From positions 91,876,112 to 91,940,111 of the forward strand of contig CM043945.1 in the NCBI GenBank assembly GCA_014529385.2: DNA of 64,000 nucleotides, in the 5' to 3' direction. Origin of the DNA: Adiantum capillus-veneris. Its lineage: Eukaryota; Streptophyta; Polypodiopsida; Polypodiales; Pteridaceae. The position numbers and the translations under genes are program-made. Every line of letters begins with the position of its first letter. The first letter of the stretch is position 1. Shown one piece after another: positions 1-11,546 of this stretch. A model generated the notes under the pieces. It saw only the letters and a program-made list of their open reading frames with translations, was not told where the DNA came from and did no database searches.

Positions 1-2
1 AG

Positions 3-1802
3 AGTGGGAAATCAAAGTACTTAGCAGATGTACTTCATGTCCCAAACATTTCAAAGAATCTTGTTTCTGTTGGACAAATGGTTGAGCAGGGTTTGCAGGT
101 TCGCTTCAATCCGAATGGCTGTTATGTAGAAGATTTCCAGAATGGCTGTAAGCTGATCACAAAGGGCAAATGTGTGGGCAGAATGTTTACGCTAAATGTA
201 GACATGCCTGAGGTAAAAGCTGCATTATTTGCACACGGCACAGGTGTTGTGGCTGATGTTGACATTTGGCACAAATGCATTGGCCATGTCAATGAGCAGA
301 GATTGCGCAGCATGCAATCAAAACAGATTGTAAAAGGTTTGCCCAAATTCAAGGTGGATGGAATGCATAAACTGTTTGCAGCATGCCAGTTTGGAAAATA
401 GCCAAAGGGCTCATTTCCACATGAGCGCAATGTATGTAAAAAGCCACTTGAGGTGGTGCACACAGATGTTTGGGGTCCAACCGATACTGCAAGTATACAT
501 GGTTGCAGGTATTATATCTCTTTCATCGATGACCATACAAGGAAAGTATGGGTCTACTTCATGCGTAACAAAAGTGAAGTGTTTGGTCACTTTCAGGACT
601 TCAAAGTCATGATTGAGAAGGAGACAAATATGCAAATCAAGACATTGAGGTCAGATGGAGGGGGAGAGTACTTCTCCAATGATTTTTCAGATTTTCTGCG
701 AATGCATGGTATACGCAGGCAGTTTACATGCAGATATACTCCACAGTAGAATGGGGTCGCAGAAAGGAAAAACAGGCACATTACAGAGGTTACACGTGCA
801 TTGATGAATGAGAAGAACATGCCTCATCATTTTTGGGCTGAAGGTGTAAATACAGCTGTGTACATTATGAACAGGACACCTACAGCTATGGTGCATGATA
901 TAACACCTAAGGAAAAGTTTACAGGTACAAAGCCTGATTTGGCACACTTGAAAGTGTTTGGCTGCATAGCTTACGTGCATGTACCAGATGAGTTGCGTAG
1001 GAAATTGGATCCTAAAGTAGAGAAATGTGTTCTTGTGGGATATTCCCTTGAACAAAAAGGGTACAGATGCTACAATCCTACTATACGAGAATTACGAGTG
1101 AGCAGAGATGTAGTCTTTGATGAGATGAGCAGCTGGTACAGTAATGCACATGGCACTATTGGGGCTGATGTAAAAGATGATGTGGTTGTACAAAATGTGA
1201 GGCCACAATCACAGGTTTTGAGTGGACCACAAGAGTCCTCTTCTCGTGGGTCTATTGAGAATCCATGGAATGGTAGACTACGTACACAGGTTACTCCACC
1301 AGCAGGTACATGGAATGTATCACGAAAAGGAAAGGAAAAGGTTGCTGAACCTCCCCTTATGGTTGATGCATCATCACGTTTTTCACATGTAAACATGGAT
1401 TCAGATGGTTCTGAACAAAGTCTTGATGAGGAATTTGGAATTCCGGCTGTCAGGACACCTGGTGTAAGGAAAGTACAAGAAGATGCTAGAGGGCAAAGGA
1501 GTGACCTAGGACCGCGCAGATCTAACCGAGTCAGAAATCCAGTTCAGAAATTGACTTATGATGGGTATCTAGCGCATCACCAAGCCTACATGGCTAAGGT
1601 GATACAGGATGTGGAGCCCACATGTTTTGAAGATGCAGTTGGAAATGTGCATTGGGATGATGCAATGAATGAAGAGATGGCTGCATTGGAAGCAAATGAC
1701 ACATGGGAGTTGGTGCCATTGCCAAGTGGCAAGAAAGCTATTGGCTGTAAATGGGTGTATAAAACCAAGCATAAGGCTGATGGTAACATTGAGCGTCACT
1801 AG
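3..1802 (+). pseudogene. copia Pol: protease tail, GAG-pre-integrase, integrase
   Basis: Frame 3 opens with the end of a copia protease (YLADVLHVP, then KNLVSVGQ). The pre-integrase zinc region has WHKCIGH near 268-288, but its Cys pair is reduced to one Cys (AACQFGK). The integrase core keeps its triad: Asp at 465-467 (HTDVWG), Asp at 654-656 (SDGGGEY) and Glu at 762-764 (GVAERKN), with 35 residues between the last two. The copia motif KVFGCIAYVHVP follows near 950-985. The region 1150-1560 is the usual variable, charged linker to RT. In-frame TAG codons at 399 and 747 and a stop at 1800 break it. The one at 747 replaces the second Gln of the TPQQNG motif, consistent with CAG to TAG. Confidence 0.9.
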
Positions 1803-3182
1803 GCAAGGCTGGTCGCAAAGGGTTATGCACAGACGTATGGCATAGACTATGAGGAGACCTTTGCTCCAGTGGCAAAGATGACGAATGTGAGAGATGTCAT
1901 AGCAGTGGCTTCATCTAGAGGATGGATTATGTATCAAATGGATGTAAAGAATGCCTTCTTGAATGGTGAGTTGCAAGAGGAAGTGTATATGGATCAGCCA
2001 CCTGGTTATGTCGATCCAGGTTACCCAGATTATGTATGCAGGCTTCTCAAAGCTTTGTATGGTTTGAAGCAGGGCTCTAGAGCATGGTATGATAGGATTG
2101 CCAAGTATCTTGTCAGTATTGGGTTTAGGTGAGCTCATGCTGATCATTCACTCTATGTACATGAGAGTGATGTGGGAATTGTGGTCATTACCATATATGT
2201 AGATGACCTTATTATTGTGGGTGACAATGCTATGGAGATTGACCATGTGAAGGGTCTTCTCAAACAGGAGTTTGAAATGAAAGATTTGGGCGAGTTGCGC
2301 TACTTTCTTGGCATTGAGGTGATCAGGACTCCAGAGGGTGTATGGCTGTCACAAAGACAATATGCTTTGGACATGTTGTCAAAGTATGGTATGGCTGATT
2401 GTAAGCCAATTTCTATTCCCTTGGATGTGAATGCAAAGTTGAGTGCAGAGAAGGGTGATGTTGTTGAGGATGTCAACATGTACAGGAAGATTGTGGGTAG
2501 TCTAATCTACTTGACTATCTTGAGGCCAGACTTGAGCTACACAGTAGGCTTGGAGAGTCAGTTCATGCAGCTTCCGAGGAAGCCACATTTGGATGGAGTA
2601 CGACGCACACTTCGGTATGTGCAAGGGACTCTTGACTACGCATTGTTCTATGCAGCAGATGCGCCATTAGCATTGTATGGGTATACAGATGTAGATTGGG
2701 CAGGTAGCATTGTTGATAGGAGATCTACGAGTGGCTTCATGTTCTCTTTTGGGAGTGCTGCTGTTACTTGGAGCAAAAAAAAGCAGCCTACGGTTGCTTT
2801 ATCGAGCACAGAGGCCGAGTACAAAGGTGCAGCAGTTGCGGCGTGTGAGGTAGCTTGGCTACGCACATTACTTGAGGACTTGGGAGTGCAGGTGGACCAG
2901 CAGATTGTCATCCATTGTGACAACCTCAGAAGCATGCAGTTAGCTAGGAACCCAGTGTTCCATGCCAGGACCAAGCACATAGAGGTCCATTACCACTACG
3001 TTCGAGAGCGAGTGTTGGCGGGCGACATCGACTTGGTCTACGTCAGCACAAAGGAGCAGATAGCGGATATCTTTACCAAGGCCCTCGGAGCTAAGAAGAT
3101 TCGACGTTTCCGGACTATGCTTGGACTCTGCGACATGCAGAGCTCGAGGGGGAGTGTTGAGATGTCGAGCTCTACACCTTGA
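1641..3182 (+). pseudogene. copia Pol: reverse transcriptase and RNase H
   Basis: RT starts with the DAMNEEMAALEANDTWELV block, then KARLVAKGY-like sequence with a TAG at 1800-1802 in place of Lys. [11 protein letters not shown] carries the first catalytic Asp, and YVDD at 2196-2207 holds the other two. A TGA at 2130-2132 interrupts GFR/AHADHSLY. RNase H begins near 2660 with Asp in YTDVDWAGS, Glu in SSTEAEYKG, Asp in HCDNLRSMQL, and the copia-typical HARTKHIEVHYH. The frame is open from 2133 to the terminal stop at 3180-3182, so the 3' half is better kept than the 5' half. Confidence 0.92.
3146..3154 (+). other. polypurine tract of the copia element
   Basis: The purine run GAGGGGGAG lies directly against the TGTTGAG start of the 3' LTR, where plus-strand DNA synthesis would be primed. 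It overlaps the end of pol, as is common in copia elements. Confidence 0.85.
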
Positions 3183-3476
3183 GCTGGCATCCACTACGGG
3201 TCTTGGCCGCTTACGGCATTTACTCACTGGCGCATTAGGTGACTGACACGGAGGATCTCTGCCAGTGATTCTACAGCTGGACTACACTTATAGTGCCAAC
3301 CTACTACGCTTCTAGCGAGTTCACACTTAGTGACCGCATGTACATATGTGCTACTTTTCAGCTTTAGCACTTAGTCATTTTGTACTCTCTTTTCTGTTAA
3401 GAAGAAGAAGAAGCTTTCCATCTCTGTGTGCTTTGTGCTTGTCTTATGTATCTCTCTTGCATCCTCATTCTTTACA
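3155..3476 (+). repeat. 3' LTR of the copia element
   Basis: The repeat starts TGTTGAGATG right after the polypurine tract and ends CTTTACA, giving TG...CA ends and 322 bp. It holds a GAAGAAGAAG run near 3400. The 5' partner is outside the window, so the end was set from the boundary of the tandem copy that follows. Confidence 0.75.
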
Positions 3477-3757
3477 ACGGGTCTTGGCCGCTTACAGCAT
3501 TTACTCACTGGCACATTAGGTGACCGACACGGAGGATCTCTGCCAGTGATTCTATAGCTGGACTACACTTATAGTGCCAGCCTAGTACGCTTCTAGCGAG
3601 TTCACACTTAGTGACCGCATGTACATATGTGCTACTTTTCAGCTATAGCACTTAGTCTTTTTGTACTCTCTTTTCTGTGAAGAAGAAGAAGAAGCTTTCC
3701 ATCTCTGTGTGCTTTGTGCTTGTCTTGTGTATCTCTCTTGCATCCTCATTCTTTACA
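3196..3757 (+). repeat. 281-bp tandem duplication of the copia LTR
   Basis: 3196-3476 and 3477-3757 are two head-to-tail copies of 281 bp. Each begins ACGGGTCTTGGCCGC and ends TTCTTTACA. They differ by scattered substitutions (for example ttacggcatt versus ttacagcatt, gtgactgac versus gtgaccgac), so the duplication is not recent. The second copy lacks the first 41 bp of the LTR. The result is one LTR plus a partial LTR in tandem. Confidence 0.88.
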
Positions 3758-4790
3758 GAAAATCCAACAGACAATCACACACGAGGGGATGAAAGATGCC
3801 ACCACCTGGAAGAAGGATTTGAGAAGATGCTAGCAAAAGATCTTACTTATGAGGAGAAGAGGTCCTACATCAATATGTTAAGGAGGTATCCCAATTTTTT
3901 TATCACTGACTACTCACAAATAAGAGGTGTAGATGTAATAGAGCATCGAATTGAATTGAAACCAGGGACCAAACCCGTGGCTCAAAAGTTAAGGCGACTA
4001 GGATCTGTGCAACAAAAGGCTCTCCTATAAGAAGTGAATCGACTCTTGAAGGCTGGCTTCATCTATCCAATATCCAACTCCGGATGGGTATCACCTATTG
4101 TAGTCACTCCCAAGAAGAATGGTAAGTGGAGGGTCTGTGTGGATTACAAACCCCTCAACACTGCAACAAAGAGGGACCACTTCCCTCTCCCTTTTCAAGA
4201 TGAAATTTTGAATGAAGTAGCAGGTCACGAATGCTACACTGTGTGTGATGGGTATTCATGATATTTTCAAATTAGAATAGCAGAAGAGGACCAACCAAAA
4301 ACCACCTTCATCACACCTTGGAGATGTTTTGCATTCAGAGTAATGCCTTTTGGGCTCACCAATGCTCCTAGCACCTTCATGAGATTCACAATATTTGTAT
4401 TTCAACCATTCTTTGGAAAATCTATAAGAGTCTTTATGGATGATTTCTGTATTTATAGTTGTAGATCACTTCACTGCCAAAAGGTTGAAGAGGGGCTTAA
4501 GAGGCTCCATCAATTTGGGGGACAACTCAACCCAGAGAAGTGTCATATCGGTGAATCTCAGGTGGTTTTGCTAGGCCATGTGGTTTCTTCACAAGGAATT
4601 CAAGTGGATCCCTCTAAAGTAGAGGCCCTTTTGTCATTATCTCCACCAACAACAACTAAGGAGCTAATGACCTTCAACCACAAAGTGAGGTACATGTCTC
4701 GCTTCATCCATCTCCTAGCAGAAGCCATCGCCCCTTTGCATAGTTTGGCAAGACAATCTACATTTGAATGGGGGAGGGAACATGCAAAAT
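3758..4790 (+). pseudogene. Tat Pol: reverse transcriptase
   Basis: Sequence joins RT just upstream of the fingers (YPNFFITDYSQIRG, then HRIELKPGTKPV). VDYKPLNTATKRDHFPLP near 4140-4190 and VCDGYS near 4240 (first catalytic Asp) follow. FRVMPFGLTNAPSTFMR starts near 4330, and FMDD at 4433-4444 is the catalytic YxDD-type motif. Stops at 4028-4030 and 4259-4261 break the frame. The open frame 3677-4030 fuses a hydrophobic leader to RT, but that leader is translated from copia LTR sequence and is chance, not a signal peptide. Confidence 0.88.
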
Positions 4791-5700
4791 GTTTTGAGGA
4801 AGTGAAGGGCATTCTTAGCTCTCTCCCAATCCTAATGCCACCAGATCCAAAGGAGACCTACTATGTCACTCCAAGTGTAGGTTTCGAAGCAATTGGTGTT
4901 TTTTTGATGCAAAAAGATCCTAAAACATCATACATGAGGCCGATCTATTTTGCAAGCAAGGTGATGACTCGGGCGGAGAAGGGATACACTGAAATGGAGA
5001 AAGTGGTCTTTGCAATCTTGTTTGCGGTAAGGAAGTTTCAATCGTATCTTCTCCCTGTGCCATTTTTTTTTCTCACCTTAGAGCACAATCTACCATATGT
5101 CGTACAACACATGAGCCTCTCATCTAGAATAGTAAAGTGGGTGCTTGAACTCCAAGAATTTGAATACACTTTCCTTGTAGAAGATAGCACAAGAGCAGGA
5201 CTTGCAGACATTCTCACCTACAAAGTGAGAGAAAGGGAAGGATCACGACTACAAAGAGAGGAAGGCTCAAAAGAGTTCAAAGTGAAGGAGATTGATAATG
5301 CCCATACTTTATGCTTTGACGGAGCTTATCAACGCCAACAAGACAAAGCAGCAGGGGGGATCATCATTTTGAACCCACAAAAGGAGGTAATGGTTAGAAA
5401 AGGTATCACTCTACCCAACGTTCACTCTAACAATGAGGCTGAGTATGCTGCTCTAACCCTTGGGTTAGAAGAATGCAAAGAATTAGGCATACAAAGACTT
5501 ATTATAAAAGGTGATTCTTTGCTAGTGGTCAGGAAAATCCAAGGGACTTGGAGGTGCAAGAATCGTACATTGTTTGAGTGGCTTAGTAGTGTAAGAGCTT
5601 TGATGAAGGTTTTTAAAGCAACACAGGTACAACACATTGTGAGAACTCATAACAAGGAAGCAGACTTACTCGCAAATGAAAAGCTTCAAATGGCGGTAGG
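4791..5700 (+). pseudogene. Tat Pol: degenerate RNase H plus second RNase H
   Basis: The first RNase H (about 4790-5220) is recognisable from IYFASKVMTRAEKGYTEMEK and the KFQSYLL and HNLPYVV blocks. The position of its first catalytic Asp reads TYYVTPSV, so that residue is lost. The second, archaeal-type RNase H follows with a complete set: Asp 5318-5320 (CFDGAY), Glu 5435-5437 (NNEAEYAAL), Asp 5513-5515 (KGDSLLV) and Asp 5663-5665 (HNKEADLLAN). Loss of the native domain together with a kept second domain is what is known for Tat elements. The frame is open across both. Confidence 0.87.
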
Positions 5701-5879
5701 AGGTGTGAAACTATATGAACCCAAATATCAAGGTCAAGAGGAACTAAAAGATATTATCTTCTTTCTACAAGCAGGTGAGTGTCCCAAACACTTAGACAAG
5801 GTGCAAAGACATAGACTAGTTAAGAAGGCCACACCTTACCAGTTGATCGGGGATGATTTATATCACAAAGGGAAAGATT

Positions 5880-7158
5880 TGGTCTTGAGGAGAGTACCAG
5901 GTGTGCAAGAGAGAAAATTCTTCTTTCGTGTCATGATGATGTCTGTGGTGGTCACTTTTCTCAAGACATTACAAGTAGGAAGATTTTACAAGCAGGGTTT
6001 ATTTGGCCGAGCTTACATCGTGATGTCCAATATTGGTGTAAGGCATGTAAGCCATGCCAAATTTCTGGGGATAGACAACTAACATATGAGCCTCGAGTCC
6101 CAATAATATCTTATGGCCCTTTTGAAAAGTGGGGTGTGGATGCAATAGGTCCCCTACCTCGTACTTCTACAGGGAAGGTTTTCATCATCATGGGTGCTGA
6201 CTACATGACACGATGGGCGGAAGCAACAAGCACAACCCGAATCACAACTGAAGAGGTATCAAAGTTTATTTTTTATCATATTTGTAGTAGGTTTGGAACA
6301 CCCCTAGAAATCTTATCAGATCGAGGCTCGGGTTTTAGGGCTGACCTTCTGAATGATCTCTTGAGGAGGTTAAAAGTGAAACACCTGCATTCCACACCCT
6401 ACTATCCTCAATGCAATGGATTGGTGGAAAAAGTGAATGGAATGATATGTAAGATCATTTCTAAGCAGGTTGTGGACCGGCCTAATGATTGGGATCGCCA
6501 TTTGACGGTTGCTCTTTGGGCGTATAGGACATCTTTCAAGTTATCTACCCAATTCACCCCTTTTCATCTAGTTTATGGACAGGAGGCACTTCTCCCCATT
6601 GAGGTAGAGCTCTCAAGTTTGCGTGTTCTTGCAAGAGTGGCAAAAAAACCAAAAGAGGTTCTACATGAAAGGATCTTAGATCTCCAACGACTTGAGCTAG
6701 ATAGAGAAGAGTCCATTGATCACTACATCACCAAAGCGACAAGCCAAAGGGACAAAATCAACAAGAAGCTCAAGGGGAAAGGATTGAAGGAAGGTATGTT
6801 GGTTCTTCGCTATGATAACCGACTTAATACTCGACTTGACAAAAAAATTTTGCAAAGATGGGAGGGACCTTTCAAGATAAAAACAAAGTTTGGGAATGGT
6901 AGTTATAGATTAGCAGATTTATCAGGAAAACTCCACAAGACCAGAGTCAATGGATGGAGATTAAAGCCCTACTTTCAACGTATCAATCCGTTGATAGGAA
7001 GTCATGTGTCTACATCATCTAAGCTCCAAATTGGCATGGCTCCCTTCGGCTTGGCAAATGCTCCACCTATTTTTAAAGCTTTGATGTGCAAAGAAGAACC
7101 AGCCTTGGAATCTGAACATACCCATGGAAACCCTCCCATCTCCGATTTATGGGATTGA
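5880..7158 (+). pseudogene. Tat Pol: integrase
   Basis: A frameshift near 5920 separates the H2C2 zinc region from the upstream frame. In the correct frame it shows HDDVCGGHFSQD and then WCKACKPCQ. The core triad is complete: Asp 6139-6141 (GVDAIGP), Asp 6319-6321 (LSDRGSGF) and Glu 6427-6429 (LVEKVNG), with 35 residues between the last two. The C-terminal region (VLRYDNRLNTRLDKKILQRW, then GPFKIK) is the GPY/F-type domain, with no chromodomain. The frame stays open to 7158, but residues after about 7010 are non-domain tail. Confidence 0.9.
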
Positions 7159-7275
7159 GGTAATGAAAAGCAGGTCTAATGGAGTAAAACAGTACATGAC
7201 ACTCCTCCTATTGAAAAAAAAAGAATAAGAAAAAGAAGCAACACCGTCCTCCTAAAGATATGAATATCTCTAGGC

Positions 7276-7286
7276 TTGGGGGAGGG
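7276..7286 (+). other. polypurine tract of the Tat element
   Basis: The tract TTGGGGGAGGG sits about 120 bp after the end of pol and just before the TGAGTGGCA LTR start. This is where a gypsy element's 3' polypurine tract is expected. Confidence 0.65.
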
Positions 7287-7292
7287 CTAATA

Positions 7293-8884
7293 TGAGTGGC
7301 ATAAAATGGTAACCATCTTTTTGCAACATTTGCCAGCCTACTCAACGTCCTCTTCCTCATATGTGTATATATTTTTCTACGCTATTAAGTTATCTAGAGT
7401 AAATTCCCCATCTTCGTTTAACCTTTGTGGCGACACATACATTGTACTCTTCCCAAAAATGTCACCTTAGTCATATATTTATATTACCACCCTTCTCGTT
7501 TTTGCTTTGTAAATAAAAGTAAGCATACAATAACCAACTATCTACCACCAAACTTTCTTACCTCTTGTGAATTAGTAGTAGAAAAATAATATATCCATCT
7601 TCCATCCCATATAGATAAATTACCATGGAAATCAACTCTCCACTTATCTTTACCAAAGATTATGGTCCCTCTCTACAAGTCTTCTATGCCCCCTACATAG
7701 GTGGCCCAATATCTCTTAAGAATATACATATAGTTTTTCTCCTTTCAAAAAGACTCCAATTGTATATTCTTTTCACAAGCAAATAATATTGGGCCCTCCT
7801 CTATTTGTTTAAGCATCATAGCCTTTTGAAAAAGCATGATTCCCCTTGGATGCATACAAGCAAAGGGCCCATACAAGAAGACTTGGAAGCAAAAGGTTCC
7901 CTAGCCTAGTGTGGACCTTCCAAACCGAATTCCTTGGTGCATGGGCGTGAAGAATAGTCCAAATTCATATCAAACATGTTAAGAAGGTCAAATTTTCCTT
8001 TTGAAGCATGTCATTCCGAGCTACAGGTAAAAAGTTATGGTCAAAATAGTGTAAATCTGTCAGATTCGCAGCAAAAGGGAACTGTAAATCAAGTAAATCA
8101 AGAGGGTGAGATCTTATTTTTTCCCTACTCATCTTCTAGAAGAGCAATGAGTGCTCAAGGTCACTTGCATGTGATGGGACCAACCTAAAGATGCTTTCTA
8201 AATGCCAAGACAGACAAGTTGAGATACCCCGCAGGAGCCACCCGTAGGGCCTCATGGTGGGGCCCACCTACATTATGCACCCCTATGGAGCCTTCACGGT
8301 CTAAAATGATATTTTTGGTGAATAAATAGTCCCTTTTATGTCCAATATTCAATGAGTGGTCAAAGGACACTTAATTAGGGCTAATCACTCACCCTAATTA
8401 AGTGTAGCATAATCCCACTCCTACACAACTATAAATAGCCCCCCTTGGAGAGAATCAAAGACACACACCTATATTTTCAACTTCATGTTGTTTCTTGATC
8501 AATAGTAGAGAAAACCCCAACTCTCCCTCTTTCACATCCTGATCCCTCCTAACCCTCCTCTTTGGAGGAGGTGCAACTCTATCCTCCACTCTTTCTATTC
8601 TACAATCTCTTACTCCATCAGCCCAATAAATCATTTGTAGCACCTCAATAACTTGTAAATACATCATGATCTCTCTCATGGTTATGTTAATGATCATTAA
8701 ATCATCTTCAAAACTTTCAAGTGTTGCAATTCGTGATGGTTAGCTAGCGTCTGTCTTCCCCTTAAAAGGTGTGCGAGAAATCAAGTAAGTATTTTATTCT
8801 CAATTTACCATTGGTTTGTTTCTCCACACTTATTCAATTGGTCTAAAGAAATTTCTCACTCCAACTCTCTTTTTCTTCATTACA
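7293..8884 (+). repeat. putative 3' LTR of the Tat element
   Basis: The segment begins TGAGTGGCATAAAA after the polypurine tract and is proposed to end CTTCATTACA, about 1.59 kb. It is non-coding and AT-rich. A TATA box (TATAAATA, 8430-8437) is followed by GCCCCCCTTGG and a CA-rich stretch, fitting a promoter and transcript start inside an LTR. The partner LTR is not in the window, so the right end is uncertain and could lie as far as about 9240. Confidence 0.5.
8430..8437 (+). promoter_or_regulatory. TATA box in the Tat LTR
   Basis: TATAAATA in the context CAACTATAAATAGCCC is a textbook plant TATA box. It lies about two thirds into the proposed LTR. Confidence 0.6.
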
Positions 8885-9297
8885 TATGCATGTGGCTACC
8901 TCTCATGGTGATTTTATTTGTGTCACGGCATTGCATAGATGGAGATGAGCTCTCTATGCAAAGTGTGTTAGTTTGATGTAAGTGATTCTCTTGTGTTGTT
9001 GAGAGGCAAGTCTTGTGCGCATAATTTTTTGATGAGTGCTTGAGAGAGGAGGAGTTTGGATGTATTATGGGTATTCTTATGGGGAGAAGGTGAATGCTAT
9101 TCCACAAATTGCATATTTCATTTGATGCACGGCATTGGGTTGCATAATCCTTGATGGTGTTCAAGTGTCCAAAGTGTATATAGAGTAAGGGGGTTTTCAA
9201 AGTGTGGTGCTTGAGTGGGTGAGTGCAAGTGTTATTTTGATTGGTTTCCTTCTCCACTCCCAAAAGAAGGTGGTGCCCCAAGTAGTGTGCGTACCTC
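8885..9297 (+). other. non-coding junction between two gypsy remnants
   Basis: No domain is recognisable on either strand. A 172-codon open frame on the minus strand (8880-9398) has no motif I recognise and overlaps the integrase start, so I treat it as chance. Confidence 0.4.
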
Positions 9298-10260
9298 TTT
9301 ACGAACATTTTGTGAGGGTAGGCCCAGTGGTTTGGGTTTAGAGGCCCCAGTTCAAAAAGCTCGCCCTCAACGCCAGTACAACCACTGGGTGTTTTCATGA
9401 AAATGGGGCTTGGATTTTATGGGACCTTTTAAGAAGGTTACCCCCAAGAAGAATAAGTATATAGTGATGGCTACTTGCTATGTCACTAAGCGGGTAGAAG
9501 CTAAGGCTCTTCCTGACAACACAGCCACGTCTACTGCAAGATTTCTATTTGAGAATATTGTTTGTCGCTATGGATGTCCTGTGGAGATTGTGTCGGACCA
9601 AGGGACACAATTTATCAATGACACCATGGAGATCCTACTGGATATGCTTTCAGTCAAGCATCAAAAATCTACCCCTTATTATCCCAGATGCAATGGACAG
9701 GCTTAAAGTAGTAACAAGAAAATTAAGACTATTCTCACTAAGGTTGTGCAGAAGAAGCCAGACCAGTGGGATTTGAAGCTCCAAACTACTTTATGGGCGT
9801 ATAGGACAGCTTACAAGGTCACTACAGGATTGACACCGTTCAAAATGGTGTATGGCACTAAAGCTGTTGTTCCTATGTTTGTTATCTCAAGTCTCAGAAT
9901 GGCTGTGGAATATGGGTTAGACTTCAACCACAATCTGAAAAAATTCCTGGAGGGGCTTACCCAGTTAGATAAACTCAGGCAATGAGCTATGCTGGAACAA
10001 GAGATTGTTCATCAACGAAGGAAGCACTGGCATGATCGCAGAATTAAGGTCCGGGAGTTTCAGAAAGGGGATCTGGTGCTCCTGTGACAGTCCATATTGG
10101 GTCCTAAGAATCCAAATCTAAAGATTGACTGGGTAGGACCATTTGAAGTGGACTGGGTTTTCTCCAATGGAATGGTAAGATTGAAGGACTTATCTGGATT
10201 ACTGCTGCCAGGGGTGTATAATGGCGCGAAGATCAAGCTCTACTATTCCGAAGCTAGAGA
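9298..10260 (+). pseudogene. Ty3/gypsy integrase fragment
   Basis: The fragment starts at a corrupted zinc region and continues into KWGLDFMGPF. Core residues are Asp 9413-9415 and Asp 9596-9598 (VSDQGTQF). The catalytic Glu position (9704-9706, after NGQA) is a TAA stop, consistent with GAA to TAA. WAYRTAYKVTTGLTPF and the EIVHQRRKHWHDRR/KGDLVLL blocks follow. The C-terminal domain reads VGPFEVDWVFSNGMVRLKDL. Further stops lie at 9982-9984 and 10085-10087. No RT or RNase H precedes it, so the element is 5'-truncated. It is a different family from the Tat element to its left. Confidence 0.85.
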
Positions 10261-11546
10261 GCCTGGCCAGGAACATGGTACTAGGGAGCTGGGAACTGAA
10301 GACCAAGAGATACCAAAATCAGATATTTTTGGGCTTTTTCATGTGCAGCCAGTTCCAGTTTCAGAACCAATGCCAGTGAGACCAAACCAGACGGGTACTA
10401 GGACCAGTATCGGTGCGATCAAGCTAGACTGGGACCCAGCCCAATATAAGTGGGAACACAGTTATCAATTTTTAGGCACCCAAAAGTCATATGGAACTCT
10501 AGTAGTAATCATTTCAAGGATGGGTAGAAGTCCAATGCATGTCTGCCACACGACAGTTGCGAGGCACAAAAGTCTAGGAACGGTAAGTGTTGGGGATTTT
10601 ATGGTGCGAACGCGTATAACAGTAAGGAGAGTCGGCATTCACAAATATCCTGCACGACGATTCCCTCTTGTTGTGCATTCACCATCGCCAAGCTCTGAGG
10701 TATCTTTGCTGCAGCCGCAGACTTTGTCTTTTGAGACATTGGACTGTCATCTAGATTTTCCAACAACACCTGGGTACAGCTTTGGAGAATCAAGTAAGTC
10801 TTTCTCTTCCTCACCTGTTCTGTCATCCTCACAGTGTATGGGTAGGAGGAGACACTCAGAAAAGATGCATGACTCTCTCAATGAAACCCAAGCTATTGTC
10901 AATGCTGCCAATGCAAGCCTTCCCCTCATCCCTTACCATCAAGATTCAACGTTATGTGTTCACTGACCAAGCCATGGCTCTGCTACAACTGTGGGATTTA
11001 CATGTGGTTATGCAAGCCACAAGTATTGACTTTGACGCAGACATCATCAAGTACGTGCTAGACTCTTTCAATGCTGAAGATGGCAGTGCTGTGATATACG
11101 GCAAGAAGGTGTCTGTCACACCGGAAAACATAGTGTTTGCATTTTGTATGCCAAATGAGCCCAAGAGGTCTGTGGCAACTCCAAAGCAGATCAGCACAGT
11201 CTTGAAGGAGGATGGTGCTGCCAAGAAAAAAAGAAAAGCCAAAGGTCAAGAAATTCCAGTGGGCTGGGGACTGGAAGCTCCCGCTGCTTATAGGTTTGTA
11301 GTTGAAGCTGTCAGTCTAAAGAATAATCTGACATATGTGTCAGAGAAGCGTTTTGCTATGCTGCTTGAAAAAAGACTGGATTCAAAAGTTTCTATCAACC
11401 TCTATCAGATATTGTCACATAATGTCCTTCAGCAAACTGTCAAAATGAAATCCCAAAGTTTATTCAAGGCCTGGTATGTTTGGCAACTTTTGTATTGGGC
11501 AATTGCTCCAGATTCCCATGATCAGGTGAGAATTGGCTTGGAGTGA
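10261..11546 (+). pseudogene. third ORF, N-terminal part (gypsy remnant at 9.3-15 kb)
   Basis: The integrase frame stays open into a Pro/Val-rich tail to 10966 with no recognised domain. A second frame (about 10830-11546) holds a compact globular region: a LLQLWDLHVVMQ segment, DGSAVIYGKKVSVTPENIV, then AAYRFVVEAVSLKNNLTYV. Its order and spacing resemble the N-terminal domain of the third ORF at 55506-56354 minus (LQPWGTDYMRAHELM, then DGSKVKVKITKEIINEA). I do not recognise the family. The general look is that of plant transposon-associated proteins of unknown function. Splice-like signals occur near 10794 (AAGTAAGT) and 10835 (CCTCACAG), but the gap is only about 41 bp, short for a plant intron. 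Confidence 0.5.

Larger units (their letters stand above)
1..3476 (+). mobile_element. Ty1/copia LTR retrotransposon, 3' part
   Basis: The element runs into the window from the left. The order is the end of the protease, GAG-pre-integrase, integrase, reverse transcriptase, RNase H, polypurine tract and 3' LTR, which is the copia order (integrase before RT). Pol carries four in-frame stops, so it is dead. Sequence immediately right of the extra LTR copy (from 3758) is gypsy pol, so this element probably inserted into that gene. The matching target duplication and the 5' LTR would lie left of the window. Confidence 0.93.
3758..8884 (+). mobile_element. Tat-type Ty3/gypsy element, 5' part missing
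   Basis: The order is RT, RNase H, a second archaeal-type RNase H, H2C2 zinc region, integrase, polypurine tract and a long LTR. A second RNase H between the first one and integrase is the hallmark of the Tat lineage (which includes Ogre). The element starts abruptly at the end of the copia LTR copy, so its gag, protease and 5' LTR probably lie beyond the copia insertion, left of the window. The right end near 8884 is a guess from a CATTACA terminus. Confidence 0.8.

Noticed and set aside
8880-9398. 172-codon minus-strand ORF
   Set aside because: No motif, His/Asn/Thr-biased composition and overlap with the start of an integrase on the other strand. Treated as chance.
10794-10835. Intron in the third ORF
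   Set aside because: Donor and acceptor look good, but a 41-bp intron is shorter than plants normally splice. Left as an observation only.
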